Assembly (NCBI RefSeq): GCF_016741815.1
Contig: NZ_JAERRJ010000004.1
Coordinates: forward strand, 1 to 64,000
Source: Nocardia acididurans
GTDB lineage: Bacteria > Actinomycetota > Actinomycetes > Mycobacteriales > Mycobacteriaceae
DNA length: 64,000 bases
Direction: 5' to 3'
In this document: piece by piece, positions 10,923-20,685 of the stretch
How positions within the stretch are numbered: the first letter of the stretch is position 1
Layout of the letters: every line of letters starts with the position of its first letter
Translations under genes and position numbers: made by a program
The notes under the pieces: model-generated
The model's input: the letters and a program-made list of their open reading frames with translations, nothing else
What the model was told of the DNA's origin: nothing
Database searches by the model: none

Positions 10923-11480
10923 TTACCTTCCGACCCCGATGCCGGCGTTCTGATCCAGCTCCGCGAGGAACTTGTCGATCGACGCCGCCTGCTTGGCCTC
11001 GTCGGCCACCGACTGACCGATGATCTTCTCGGCCAGGTCGACCGCGGTACGGCCCAGTTCGGACCGCAGCTCGGTCACGATCTGCTGGCGCTGAGCCTCC
11101 AGCTGCGAGTGACCCGCGGCGACGATGCGGTCGGCCTCGGCCTGAGCCTCGGTGCGCATCTGGGCGAGGATGGTCTGGCCCTGGGTGCGGGCCTCCTCAC
11201 GGATACGAGCGGCCTCGAGGCGAGCCTCGGCCAGCTGCTCCTGGTACTGCTGCAGGGTGGCCTGCGCCTCGGCCTGCACGGCCTCGGCCTTGGCGATACC
11301 GCCCTCGATCTTCTCGGAACGCTCGGCCAGCACCTTGTTCAGACGCGGGACGACGTACTTGGCGAAGACAAAGGCGATAACGATGAAGACGACCGCAGAC
11401 CAGACAATGTCATAGACCTCGGGGATGAGGGGGTTGACTTCTTCGGCCCCCTCAGCCGCGAGCAAGTAGGTGCTGTTCAT
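10923..11480 (-). CDS. atpF: ATP synthase b subunit
   Basis: The membrane-anchored peripheral stalk subunit, 185 aa. One N-terminal transmembrane helix (about residues 22-44, [19 protein letters not shown]) is followed by a long charged coiled coil ([18 protein letters not shown] onwards), as expected for the b dimer. It lies between atpE and atpH. Confidence 0.95.
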   Translation of the reverse strand: MNSTYLLAAEGAEEVNPLIPEVYDIVWSAVVFIVIAFVFAKYVVPRLNKVLAERSEKIEGGIAKAEAVQAEAQATLQQYQEQLAEARLEAARIREEARTQGQTILAQMRTEAQAEADRIVAAGHSQLEAQRQQIVTELRSELGRTAVDLAEKIIGQSVADEAKQAASIDKFLAELDQNAGIGVGR

Positions 11481-11508
11481 CGTTGATTCCTAGTCTTTCG
11501 AGCCGGAA

Positions 11509-12604
<1,096 letters not shown>

Positions 12605-12949
12605 AGTGGTGACGCTCAGCGTTCTCTCCCGTGTTCGGGCCGCGGAAGATAGTTTTCTCCCGCGGTTCGATCGGACATTGACGATCTGGTGGGTCGACTC
12701 AGGTCGGCTCGAAGTTCGTCAGCAGCTGTTCGGGCTCGGCCCGGGCGTCTGTACGCGCGTCGGCGACATCGTCGACGGTGCAGAACCGTGACCCGTGGGG
12801 GTCCGGTACGGCTGTAAGCATAACCTGCTCTCAGGTGGGTCTCAGGTGACCCCCCCTGTTGATTCGGTTGGCTACAGGTAAAGAGTTTATCAAGTTATCT
12901 ACGACAGCGTGTAGGGGGTCGCGGAAACAGTCGGTGAACTGCGCCGCGC
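12605..12949 (-). promoter_or_regulatory. 345-bp gap between atpI and atpB
   Basis: This is the largest gap inside the ATP synthase block. The part nearest atpI (about 12870-12910) is AT-rich for this genome and could hold a promoter; a -10-like TAAACT is present on the minus strand, but no good -35 pairs with it. A small open frame (12699-12821) occupies the middle, and the atpB ribosome site is at the left end. Nothing else is recognisable. Confidence 0.35.
12699..12821 (-). CDS. Possible 40-codon leader ORF before atpB
   Basis: The frame starts ATGCTTACAGCC and encodes a 40-residue acidic peptide beginning MLTAVPDPHGSRF and ending LLTNFEPT. A purine-rich GAGAGCAGG lies 3-4 bp before the ATG, and the stop is about 95 bp before atpB. 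It has no known relative that I recognise. It could be a leader peptide or a chance frame. The call rests only on the frame and the ribosome-site-like sequence. Confidence 0.2.
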   Translation of the reverse strand: MLTAVPDPHGSRFCTVDDVADARTDARAEPEQLLTNFEPT

Positions 12950-13378
12950 CTACAGCTCCCGGTCCACCTCGACATACGGAACACGTTGCCGCAGAAGGCC
13001 GTACGTCTCCGCACCGAGCACCACCAGCAGTGCACCGATGACGGTGAGGAACAGCGCCATGGGGCTGTAGAAATCGAACTGCTTGAGAACCGCCACCACG
13101 ACGAGGGCGACCAGCAGTTTTCCGACCCAGCTACCCAGCAGCACAATGCCCTGCAAACCGGATTCGATCTTGGCGCTGAAAAGCACCGAGGCCGCGGTCG
13201 TCAGGATGAATCCACCGCCGATGGCGGCTCCGAGCAGGGCGCCCCAGAGACCGGGGACACCCGCGAAAACGGACGACAGAATCGCCGAAATCACCACCAG
13301 CACAGCCAAACCCATGAGGCCGTAGCGCAGCGCCGCCCGCAGCGGGGCGTCCGGATGGGGATTGGAAGACGTGCTCAC
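12950..13378 (-). CDS. atpI: ATP synthase protein I-like membrane protein
   Basis: A 142-aa protein with four predicted membrane helices (about 17-36, 42-65, 78-100, 106-125). It sits directly upstream of atpB, as AtpI does in many bacteria and as its counterpart does in mycobacteria. AtpI is thought to assist c-ring assembly or magnesium supply but is not part of the final complex. The sequence family is weakly conserved, so the name rests on position and topology. It follows wecA by 11 bp. Confidence 0.8.
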   Translation of the reverse strand: MSTSSNPHPDAPLRAALRYGLMGLAVLVVISAILSSVFAGVPGLWGALLGAAIGGGFILTTAASVLFSAKIESGLQGIVLLGSWVGKLLVALVVVAVLKQFDFYSPMALFLTVIGALLVVLGAETYGLLRQRVPYVEVDREL

Positions 13379-13389
13379 GTCAGGCCACT

Positions 13390-14586
13390 CTACCGGGCGG
13401 TCGGATTCGGTCCGGCGGGCGGTTTACGACCGGGCCGCACCAGCAGCTCCCGCCAGGACGGCACCGCGGTCACGATCAACGCGAAAACCAATCCGGCCGC
13501 GAACAACAGCACCACCAGGGTGCGATCGGTGATGAGTGAGCTGCCGACCGCCCCGAATGCGAGCACGCTCACCCACAAGTAGATCAGCAGCACCACGCGT
13601 CGCACGGAATGGCCGATCTGCAGCAGCCGGTGATGCAGATGCATTTTGTCCGGAGTGGAAAAACTCACACCCGCGCGCACCCGCCGGACGATCGCCATTA
13701 CAAGATCGAGTACCGGAATGAACATCACCGCACCCACCAGCAACAACGGTGACAGCAGACCCACGATGTCGCGCGGGCCGTAGCCCTGCAGCGGAATTCT
13801 TCCGGAAGCGCCCGTGGACACCGCGGCCAGCATCAATCCAATGAGCATCGAGCCGGAATCACCCATGAAAATTCGGGCCGGCTGAAAATTGTGCGGCAGA
13901 AATCCGAGACAGCCACCGGCCAGCGCCGCCGCCAGCAACGCCGGCGGATAAGTGTCGGTGGCCCCGCCCACCTCGTAGAGCAGGCCGACGGTGAACACGA
14001 ACACCGCGACCGAGGTGATGAAGCCCATCCCGGCGGCCAGACCGTCGAGGCCGTCGATGAAATTGAAGGCGTTGATCATGGTGACGGTGATGGCGACCGT
14101 CACCAGTCCGCCCTGCAGGGGATCGAGCACCACGGTCGTATTGGTGAACGGGTTGTAGATGGCCACCCAGCTCAGGCCCATCACCGCCATGACGCCCGCG
14201 GCGGTCACCTGGCCGACGAATTTCGTGAGCGCGTCCAGACCCCAGCGGTCGTCGATGATGCCGACCAGCACGATGATCGCCGTGGCCGCGAGCACGGCCG
14301 GAATGTCCTTGGGATATTCGAATCCCCGGCGCAGCGCGGGCAACTGGTGCGCGAACGCGACAGCGGCCAGTACGCCGAGGTAGATGCCGACACCGCCCAT
14401 GCGTGGGGTCGGCGTCACGTGCACGTCGCGGTCACGCGGGATCGCCACGGCCCCGAAGCCGATGGCGATCACCCGGATGCCGCCCGTGCTCAGAAACGTG
14501 ATGACGGCCGCGACCAGCAGCACCAGCAGCAGCTCCCGCAGTGGGACGACCGCACCCTGGCTGAATACGCCCTGACTCAGCAACAT
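13390..14586 (-). CDS. wecA: Polyprenyl-phosphate GlcNAc-1-phosphate transferase WecA
   Basis: This polytopic enzyme (398 aa, about 11 helices) moves GlcNAc-1-phosphate from UDP-GlcNAc to a polyprenyl phosphate. In mycobacteria that is the first step of the arabinogalactan linker, on decaprenyl phosphate. Family motifs are present in order: PRMGGVGIY, VGIIDDRWGLD (aspartate pair), NAFNFIDGLDGLAAG, FMGDSGSML and the histidine loop DKMHLHHRLLQIGH. It lies between the threonylcarbamoyl-AMP synthase and atpI, as in M. tuberculosis (Rv1302). Confidence 0.95.
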   Translation of the reverse strand: MLLSQGVFSQGAVVPLRELLLVLLVAAVITFLSTGGIRVIAIGFGAVAIPRDRDVHVTPTPRMGGVGIYLGVLAAVAFAHQLPALRRGFEYPKDIPAVLAATAIIVLVGIIDDRWGLDALTKFVGQVTAAGVMAVMGLSWVAIYNPFTNTTVVLDPLQGGLVTVAITVTMINAFNFIDGLDGLAAGMGFITSVAVFVFTVGLLYEVGGATDTYPPALLAAALAGGCLGFLPHNFQPARIFMGDSGSMLIGLMLAAVSTGASGRIPLQGYGPRDIVGLLSPLLLVGAVMFIPVLDLVMAIVRRVRAGVSFSTPDKMHLHHRLLQIGHSVRRVVLLIYLWVSVLAFGAVGSSLITDRTLVVLLFAAGLVFALIVTAVPSWRELLVRPGRKPPAGPNPTAR

Positions 14587-14597
14587 CTACGAGGCCG

Positions 14598-15272
14598 TCA
14601 CCGCGCGTCCTGCGCGAGCAACTCCTCGGGGGTCAGCCCGAGCACCTCCCCGATCTTCTCGGCCGGGATGGCGCCCTCGCGCAGAATGCGCGGCACATCG
14701 GAGGTGAGATCCACGATGGTCGAGGCCAGGCCGTGGTCGGCCTTGCCGCCGTCGAGGTACACGCTCACCAGATCACCCAGCTGCGCCTTGGCCTCGTCCA
14801 CGGTGGTGGCCGGCGGCTGCCCGGAGACGTTCGCACTCGACACCGCCAGCGGGCCGACCTCACGCAGCAGCTCCAGCGCCACGGGGTGCAGCGGCATCCG
14901 CAGCATGACCGTCCCGCGGGCGTCGCCCAGATCCCAGGCGAGCGAAGGGGCCTGCTGCACAACGAGACTCAGCGCCCCGGGCCAGAACGCCCGGATCAAC
15001 TCGCGAGCCTGCGGCCGCACCGAGAACACCAGCCCGTCGATCGTGTTCCACGACCCGACGAGCACCGGCACCGGCATATCCCGCCCCCGCCGTTTGGCCG
15101 CCAGCAGCGCCGCGACAGCCTGGCTGTCGAAGGCGTCGGCCGCGATGCCGTAGAGCGTGTCGGTCGGAATGACAGCCAGCCGCCCAGATTTCAGTGCACT
15201 CCGCGCCGCGTTCAGCCCGGCAGCCCGCGAATCCTGATCGGCACAGTCGTAGACGGTACTCACGCGCAACAT
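14598..15272 (-). CDS. L-threonylcarbamoyladenylate synthase (Sua5/YrdC family)
   Basis: The enzyme makes threonylcarbamoyl-AMP from threonine, bicarbonate and ATP for the t6A37 modification of ANN-reading tRNAs. The 224-aa protein shows the YrdC fold marks PTDTLYGIAADAFD, AAKRRGRDMPVPVLVG, FWPGALSLVV and SSANVSGQPP. It is the Rv1301 counterpart and lies between prmC and wecA. A GTG three codons in (15263) is an alternative start. Downstream spacing to wecA is 11 bp, suggesting co-transcription. Confidence 0.92.
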   Translation of the reverse strand: MLRVSTVYDCADQDSRAAGLNAARSALKSGRLAVIPTDTLYGIAADAFDSQAVAALLAAKRRGRDMPVPVLVGSWNTIDGLVFSVRPQARELIRAFWPGALSLVVQQAPSLAWDLGDARGTVMLRMPLHPVALELLREVGPLAVSSANVSGQPPATTVDEAKAQLGDLVSVYLDGGKADHGLASTIVDLTSDVPRILREGAIPAEKIGEVLGLTPEELLAQDAR

Positions 15273-15296
15273 CTTGGCACGGATGAACTCTCCATA

Positions 15297-15428
15297 GCTC
15301 TCAGGGGCTTCGCCCCCGAACCCCCGCAGGATTTTCCGGGGCTCCCGCCCCGAACCCCGGAGACTATCTCAGGGGCTCCTGCCCCGAACCCCGGAGACTA
15401 TCTCAGGGGCTCCTGCCCCGAACCCCGG
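15297..15428. repeat. GC-rich hairpin repeats between prmC and sua5
   Basis: The region opens with a 29-bp element (15297-15325, core CAGGGGCTTCGCCCCCGAA) that recurs exactly at 37704-37732. Two identical 34-bp units follow (15361-15394 and 15395-15428, each starting AGACTATCTCAGGGGC), with a diverged copy between. Each unit can fold through GGGGC/GCCCC arms. It is non-coding, in a 246-bp gap between two same-strand genes. Confidence 0.8.
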
Positions 15429-15518
15429 AAAGTCGGAGGGCAACCGAAGTCCCTGTGGCCCCGGACGCGCACACGCCGTTTCGGATCCACCGTGCGCGCC
15501 GCGTTCGGATCGAACAAC

Positions 15519-16406
15519 TCAGCCGGATATGCGGCGCGCCGAGACGAAACGCGGCTTTCCGGCCAGATCGGGATGTTCGGCGATCTCGGTGAAACCGCCG
15601 TCGGCGGTGAAGAGGGCGGCCACGCCGGAGCCGTTGGTGTCGTCGTGTTCGACCGCGGTGACGCCGTCGGCGCGCAGCAGGCGGGCGATGGTGGCGATCA
15701 TGGGGCGGATGACGGACAGGCCGTCGGGGCCGCCGAAGAGCGCGCGGTGCGGATCGTGGTCCACCACTTCGGGATCCAGGGTCGCGGCCTCGGGGATGTA
15801 GGGCGGGTTGGATACGACGATGTCGACCTTCCCGTTGAGATGGTGGAGGATCTCGGGGTCCGCGACATCGCCGGCGTGCAGGTTGACGGGGGTGTCGCCT
15901 TCGTCTGCCAGTTGCAGGGCGTTGCGTTTGGCCCAGGCGAACGCCTCGGGGTCGAGTTCGACCGCGTGCACTTCGGCATCGGGGCGGGCGTGGGCGATGG
16001 CCAGGGCCAGGGCGCCCGAACCGGTGCACAGGTCGACGACCACGGGGTGGCGGTCGTGGGTGAGAGCCTCCGCATGCGCCAGGGCCCAGGCGAAGAGGAG
16101 TTCGGTTTCGGGGCGGGGGATGAAAACGCCGGGGCCCACCGCGAGATCGATGTCGCCCATCGCGGCGGTACCCGTAAGGTGTTGCAGCGGAATGCGTTCC
16201 GCGCGGCGGGCGACCAGTTTACGGAACTCTTCGAGCTGGTCGGGGTCGACCGTGGGGGTCAGCGCCAGGCGCATGCGGTCCACGCCGAGCACGTGGGCGG
16301 CCAGGAGTTCGGCGTCGGTGTGTGGGCTGGGGACGCCCGCGGCTTCCAGGATTTCGGCGGCCTCGCGAATCGCCGGCCGCAGAGGTGTGCGATTCATGGT
16401 GGTCAT
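15519..16406 (-). CDS. prmC: Peptide chain release factor N5-glutamine methyltransferase
   Basis: The enzyme methylates the glutamine of the GGQ motif in release factors RF1 and RF2. The 295-aa protein has an N-terminal helical domain, the SAM-binding motif VVDLCTGSGALALAIA and the catalytic NPPY in VVSNPPYIPE. I chose the ATG at 16406 because a GGAGAGG ribosome site lies about 5 bp upstream. The longer frame to 16523 has no such site. It follows its substrate gene prfA on the same strand, although a hairpin-bearing 254-bp gap separates them. Confidence 0.93.
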   Translation of the reverse strand: MTTMNRTPLRPAIREAAEILEAAGVPSPHTDAELLAAHVLGVDRMRLALTPTVDPDQLEEFRKLVARRAERIPLQHLTGTAAMGDIDLAVGPGVFIPRPETELLFAWALAHAEALTHDRHPVVVDLCTGSGALALAIAHARPDAEVHAVELDPEAFAWAKRNALQLADEGDTPVNLHAGDVADPEILHHLNGKVDIVVSNPPYIPEAATLDPEVVDHDPHRALFGGPDGLSVIRPMIATIARLLRADGVTAVEHDDTNGSGVAALFTADGGFTEIAEHPDLAGKPRFVSARRISG

Positions 16407-16604
16407 TCCGCCTCTCCACGGATGGGCCGAGCGTTGTCGAGATCGAGCGAGATCGAGCGAAGGGCCCGCGGCGAGCCTTCGGATTGCGGGCCGACAGGTC
16501 CGGAGGGGAACCCATGTTCCCATGAAAACCCAAGCACCTCGCGGGGTTTGCCGCCACCGGAAGGGTTGTCCCGGCGAGCCGGGCGGTTTCCTGATTCCCG
16601 CGCG

Positions 16605-16642
16605 CGCCGCAGGGCATCGCAGCTGATGCGAGCCCTGCGGCG
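16605..16642 (-). terminator. Stem-loop after prfA
   Basis: The 11-bp perfect arms CGCCGCAGGGC/GCCCTGCGGCG enclose a further ATCGCA/TGCGAT pairing, 19 bp after the prfA stop. There is no U tract, so it may be a weak or Rho-assisted terminator or an RNA-stability element. The rest of the gap to prmC holds a small dyad (GGGAAC/GTTCCC at 16506-16521) and nothing coding. Confidence 0.55.
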
Positions 16643-16660
16643 GCGATTACGCGGTGCCGG

Positions 16661-17743
16661 TCACTCCGCGGCGAGGCGGGCGGCGCGGTCGGCTTCGCCG
16701 AGTGCGGTGAACAGGTCCTCGAGGTTGCCCTGCAGCACCGAGTCCAGGTTGTGCGCCTTGAAGCCGATGCGGTGGTCGGCGATGCGGTTCTCCGGGAAGT
16801 TGTAGGTGCGGATGCGCTCGGAGCGGTCCACGGTGCGGATCTGCGAGGCACGGCCCGCGGCGGCGTCGGCGTCGGCCTGCTCCTCGGCGAGGGCCTGGAG
16901 CCGAGCCGCGAGCACCTGCTTGGCGCGGATCTTGTTCTGCAGCTGCGAGCGTTCGTTCTGGCAGGTCACCACAAGCCCGGTGGGCAGGTGGGTGATGCGC
17001 ACGGCGGAGTCGGTGGTGTTGACGCCCTGACCGCCCTTACCGGAGGACCGGTACACGTCGATGCGCAGATCCTTCTCGTCGATCTCCACCTCGGCGACCT
17101 CGTCCGGTTCCGGGTACACGAGCACACCGGCGGCCGAAGTGTGAATGCGCCCTTGGGATTCGGTCACCGGCACGCGCTGCACGCGGTGCACGCCGCCCTC
17201 GAACTTGAGCTTGGACCACACGCCGTCGCGGGTGGGTTCCTTGCTCTTGATGGAGAAGCTGGCCTCCTTGTACCCGTCCAGATCGGAGTAGGTGACGCCG
17301 AGGACCTCGACCTTCCACCCGTGCCGCTCCGCGTACCGGATGTACATGCGGGCCAGATCGGCGGCGAACAGCGCCGACTCCTCGCCGCCCTCACCGGATT
17401 TCACCTCGAGCACGACATCGTCGCCGTCGTGCGGGTCGCGCGGCGCGAGCAGATCGGTGAGCGCCTTGTCGAGCTCCTCGACCTGCGCCTCGAGTCCCGG
17501 CACCTCCGCGGCGAACGACGAGTCGTCGGCCGCGAGCTCCCGGGCGGCGGCGAGATCGTCCCGCGCGCCGGTCAGCTTGTTGTAGGTGGCCATGATCGGG
17601 CCGAGTTCGGCGAACCGCTTACCCACGCGCCGGGCCGCGCCCGGGTCGTTGTGCAGTGCCGGATCCGAGAGCTGGATTTCCAGCCCGGCGTATTCGGCCA
17701 GGATGTCGTCGATCGCGTTCGGGGCCGTATTCCTGTCGGCCAT
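16661..17743 (-). CDS. prfA: Peptide chain release factor 1
   Basis: RF1 reads UAA and UAG and triggers peptide release. The 360-aa protein carries the GGQ loop in [19 protein letters not shown] and the standard domain order. The RF1 codon-recognition loop lies in the preceding region. An ATG with a GGAGGA ribosome site marks the start. It follows rpmE and precedes prmC, which modifies its GGQ glutamine. Confidence 0.97.
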   Translation of the reverse strand: MADRNTAPNAIDDILAEYAGLEIQLSDPALHNDPGAARRVGKRFAELGPIMATYNKLTGARDDLAAARELAADDSSFAAEVPGLEAQVEELDKALTDLLAPRDPHDGDDVVLEVKSGEGGEESALFAADLARMYIRYAERHGWKVEVLGVTYSDLDGYKEASFSIKSKEPTRDGVWSKLKFEGGVHRVQRVPVTESQGRIHTSAAGVLVYPEPDEVAEVEIDEKDLRIDVYRSSGKGGQGVNTTDSAVRITHLPTGLVVTCQNERSQLQNKIRAKQVLAARLQALAEEQADADAAAGRASQIRTVDRSERIRTYNFPENRIADHRIGFKAHNLDSVLQGNLEDLFTALGEADRAARLAAE

Positions 17744-17835
17744 CGCGGTGTCCTCCTGTCGGGGGTGCTGCTAGTAGGTCCACAAACGCACCGACGCCCG
17801 GCCTGCAGGATGCAGGACGGGCGTCGGCGGGACAG

Positions 17836-18057
17836 CTACTTGGCAGCCTTGGAGCGCTTGCCGTAGCGAGCCTCGAAGCGAGCCACGCGGCCACCGGTGT
17901 CCAGAATCTTCTGCTTGCCCGTGTAGAACGGGTGGCACTGGGAGCAGACCTCGACCGTGATCTGGCCTGACTCCTTGGTGCTCTTGGTCTGGAAGGTGTT
18001 GCCGCAGCCGCACACGACCGTGGTGTCCACGTACGTGGGGTGAATTCCTGCCTTCAT
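17836..18057 (-). CDS. rpmE: 50S ribosomal protein L31, zinc-binding (C+) form
   Basis: A 73-aa ribosomal protein beginning [14 protein letters not shown]. Four cysteines (CGCG near residue 16 and VCSQC near residue 37) form the zinc ribbon of the C+ type of bL31. In actinobacteria C+ and C- paralogues are often exchanged under zinc limitation; no C- copy is in this window. An AAAGGA ribosome site precedes the ATG. It lies between rho and prfA, as in M. tuberculosis. Confidence 0.97.
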   Translation of the reverse strand: MKAGIHPTYVDTTVVCGCGNTFQTKSTKESGQITVEVCSQCHPFYTGKQKILDTGGRVARFEARYGKRSKAAK

Positions 18058-18252
18058 GGGTGTCCTTTCGAATGGCTCCGGGTCGCCTGATTTCGTGACG
18101 TGAACCGGAACCGACTAGAGGCATGGTTGCCGACGGACCAGTATAGCGGCAGGTTACCCGTGATTATTCCAGCCCCCCATGAAAGTACGGGCACGCATAT
18201 TCGCGGCTCCCGAGCGAGGCTGGAAGTCGAGTAGTTCGCTACTCAGGAATAC

Positions 18253-18266
18253 GAACACCGGTGTTC
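18253..18266. promoter_or_regulatory. Perfect 14-bp palindrome upstream of a small membrane ORF
   Basis: GAACACCGGTGTTC is a perfect 14-bp palindrome, 50 bp before the GTG of the plus-strand ORF at 18317 and about 190 bp upstream of rpmE. It resembles an operator. The six-base spacing of its GAAC/GTTC halves does not fit the four-base spacing of the actinobacterial LexA box. Confidence 0.4.
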
Positions 18267-18316
18267 ATAGAGTTCGTGTCCAGGTGAGAGTCCCACGGCG
18301 ATCGGAAGGACAAACT

Positions 18317-18760
18317 GTGACCAGGAAGGACGCGGAAACACTCGCGGGGTGGGTCCTGGCCACGTTGGCGATTCTGGTGGTCGTGGGCTGGTGGACCGCT
18401 CCCGGGGAGTCCGCACATGCGGTGGGGCCCCTGAATCCGACCCCTGCCCCACCGCTCGGGGACGGCACCCTCACCTACACAGCGGTCACGGCGTCCGGTG
18501 TTGGGCCCGACGCCGTGACCGCGCCCATCCTGATCTTCATGATCGCCGGAGCCATGCTCGTCGGGCTGCTGTTCTTCAGCCCGCGGCCGCTACCCCGGAA
18601 ACGGCGACAGCCCCGCCGAAGCGGGGCTGTCGTCGCGTATTACCTACTGCGCCAAGCCTATTCGTCGATCGCGCCCGGGGCGGTCTTGGAGACCGTCATG
18701 AGGAACTCGACATTGCTCTTGGTCTTCTTCAACCGGTCGACGAGCAGGTCGATGGCCTGA
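18317..18760 (+). CDS. Hypothetical small membrane protein, overlapping the rho 3' end
   Basis: The frame begins GTG with a good GGAAGGAC ribosome site 6 bp upstream. It encodes two hydrophobic segments (about residues 10-28, WVLATLAILVVVGWWTA, and 68-87, ILIFMIAGAMLVGLLFF) separated by a proline-rich linker, then a basic tail. The frame continues through a GC hairpin and overlaps the antisense end of rho by 103 bp, so the last 45 or so residues are doubtful; the true gene may be shorter through sequence error or may not exist. I do not recognise a family. It is convergent with rho and divergent from rpmE. Confidence 0.4.
   Translation: MTRKDAETLAGWVLATLAILVVVGWWTAPGESAHAVGPLNPTPAPPLGDGTLTYTAVTASGVGPDAVTAPILIFMIAGAMLVGLLFFSPRPLPRKRRQPRRSGAVVAYYLLRQAYSSIAPGAVLETVMRNSTLLLVFFNRSTSRSMA
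18606..18631. terminator. Hairpin after rho
   Basis: The perfect 11-bp arms GACAGCCCCGC/GCGGGGCTGTC with a CGAA loop lie 27 bp after the rho stop. The hairpin could end the rho transcript and, in the other direction, a plus-strand transcript from 18317. U tracts are absent. Confidence 0.6.
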
Positions 18761-20685
18761 TGCGAGTCCAGGCCGGACAGCACGCGGCGCAGCTTGTGCA
18801 GCACGGCCGCCTCGTCGGGCGACATCAGTAGATCGTCGCGGCGGGTGCCGGACGGGTTGACGTCGACGGCCGGGAACACGCGGCGCTCGGCGATCTTGCG
18901 ATCGAGCTTGAGCTCGGCGTTACCCGTGCCCTTGAACTCCTCGAAGATGACCGTGTCACCGGTGGAGCCGGTCTCCACCATCGCGGTGGCGATGATGGTG
19001 AGCGAGCCGCCGTTCTCGATGTTGCGGGCCGCGCCGAGGAACCGCTTGGGCGGGTACAGCGCGGTGGAATCCACACCACCGGAAAGGATTCGGCCCGACG
19101 CCGGGGACGAGTTGTTGTACGCGCGGCCCAATCGGGTGATCGAGTCGAGCAGCACGACGACGTCCTGACCCATCTCCACCAGTCGCTTGGCCCGCTCGAT
19201 GGCGAGTTCGGCGACGGAGGTGTGGTCGCTCGGCGGCCGGTCGAACGTGGAGGCGATGACCTCGCCGCGCACGGAGCGCTGCATATCGGTCACTTCCTCG
19301 GGACGCTCGTCCACCAGCACCACCATCAGGTAGCACTCGGGGTTGTTGACCGAGATCGCGTTGGCGATGTCCTGCATGATCGTGGTCTTACCCGCCTTGG
19401 GCGGGGACACGATCAGCGCGCGCTGGCCCTTGCCGATCGGCATGATCAGGTCGATGATGCGCGTGGTCAGCTTGTTGGGCTGGGTCTCGAGCCGCAGGCG
19501 CTGGTTCGGGTACAGCGGGGTGAGCTTGCTGAATTCCGGTCGGCGCTTGGCGGATTCGATATCCGAGCCGTTGACGGTGTCCAGTCGCACCAGCGGATCG
19601 AACTTCTGCCGCTGGTTGCTCTGGTCGCCGTCGCGCGGGGCGCGGACCGCGCCGGTGATGGCGTCACCGCGGCGCAGGCCGTTCTTGCGGACCAGGTTCA
19701 TCGACACGTACACGTCGTTCGGGCCGGCCAGGTAGCCGGAGGTGCGGACGAACGCGTAGTTGTCGAGGACATCCAGGATGCCGGCGACGGGCTGCAGGAC
19801 GTCGTCCTCGCGGATCTCCAGCTCGCGGGTCTCCCCGGTGGCGGCGCCGCCCTCGCGGTCCCGTCCACGGCGACGCTCGCGGAAGCGACGGCCCCGGCGA
19901 CCGCGGCCGCCTTCCTCGTCGTCCTCGTCGCGGGCCCGGTCACGGTTCTCGCCGCGCGGGGTGCCGTTCTGGTTGCCCTGCTGGTTCCGGCCGTTCTGCT
20001 GGTTGCGGTCGCCCTGACCACGGTCGCCACCGGAGTTGCGATCACCCTGGTTACGGTCGCGGCGGCGCTCGCCACCCTCCTGCTCCGGCTTCGACTCGCC
20101 CGCGGCGGTCTCGGTCGCGGTCTCGGCGTTGCCGGTCGCGGCGGCGGCGCGCTGCTCGCGGCCCCGGCGCTGCCGGCCACGGCCGCGCTCGCCACGATCG
20201 CGGCCCTCGTCGCCGCCGTCGCGGCCTTCGGCCTCGTCCCGCTTGTTCTCGCGCGACTCTTCGCGGACCGGCTGCTCGGCCTTCTTGGCCGGGGCTTCGT
20301 CGGTCTTCGCGGGAGCCGAATCCGCCTTGGCGGGAACGGTTTCCGTCTTCGGCGCGACGGCCGGCCCGGACTCCCCACCGGTCGGCGCCTCGGCCTTGGT
20401 CTTGGCCTGCTTCCCCGCCGCCTTCGGCGCGGCGGTGGCCTTGGCGCCGCCGGACTGGTTCTCCTTGATGGCGGCGATGAGATCACCCTTACGCATCCCG
20501 GAAGTGCCTCGGATACCGAGTTCTCCCGCAAGCGCACGCAACTGCGGCAACAACATTCCAGTCAGCCCCGATCGTGCGACGTCAGTTTGTTCGCTCATCT
20601 TCGAAATCTGTCCGGAGTCACTTTCGCGAATACCCGAGGAAGCGCTTTCCACATCGGGTGTCGCGAGCAGGTCCGTATCTGTCAC
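18658..20685 (-). CDS. rho: Transcription termination factor Rho with long low-complexity insert
   Basis: A hexameric RNA helicase, 675 aa here against 419 in E. coli. The N-terminal Rho domain is SGLTGMLLPQLRALAGELGI. An extra segment of about 190 aa follows, rich first in Ala, Lys and Glu, then in Arg, Gly, Asn and Gln (for example GDRNQQNGRNQQGNQNG). The RNA-binding OB fold, Walker A PPKAGKTTIMQ, the DSITRLGRAYNN region and the C-terminal GLDSHQAIDLL come after it. Such inserts are typical of actinobacterial Rho and add RNA affinity. The start is GTG at 20685 (VTDTDLLATPD) with an AAAGGA ribosome site; the open frame extends further upstream without support. Confidence 0.96.
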   Translation of the reverse strand: MTDTDLLATPDVESASSGIRESDSGQISKMSEQTDVARSGLTGMLLPQLRALAGELGIRGTSGMRKGDLIAAIKENQSGGAKATAAPKAAGKQAKTKAEAPTGGESGPAVAPKTETVPAKADSAPAKTDEAPAKKAEQPVREESRENKRDEAEGRDGGDEGRDRGERGRGRQRRGREQRAAAATGNAETATETAAGESKPEQEGGERRRDRNQGDRNSGGDRGQGDRNQQNGRNQQGNQNGTPRGENRDRARDEDDEEGGRGRRGRRFRERRRGRDREGGAATGETRELEIREDDVLQPVAGILDVLDNYAFVRTSGYLAGPNDVYVSMNLVRKNGLRRGDAITGAVRAPRDGDQSNQRQKFDPLVRLDTVNGSDIESAKRRPEFSKLTPLYPNQRLRLETQPNKLTTRIIDLIMPIGKGQRALIVSPPKAGKTTIMQDIANAISVNNPECYLMVVLVDERPEEVTDMQRSVRGEVIASTFDRPPSDHTSVAELAIERAKRLVEMGQDVVVLLDSITRLGRAYNNSSPASGRILSGGVDSTALYPPKRFLGAARNIENGGSLTIIATAMVETGSTGDTVIFEEFKGTGNAELKLDRKIAERRVFPAVDVNPSGTRRDDLLMSPDEAAVLHKLRRVLSGLDSHQAIDLLVDRLKKTKSNVEFLMTVSKTAPGAIDE

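Noticed and set aside
10094..11480. b-delta fusion as in mycobacteria
   Set aside because: A stop codon and separate start divide atpF and atpH, and delta has no membrane helix.
18253..18266. LexA box upstream of rpmE / small ORF
   Set aside because: GAAC and GTTC are separated by six bases, while the actinobacterial SOS box has four; no SOS gene is adjacent.
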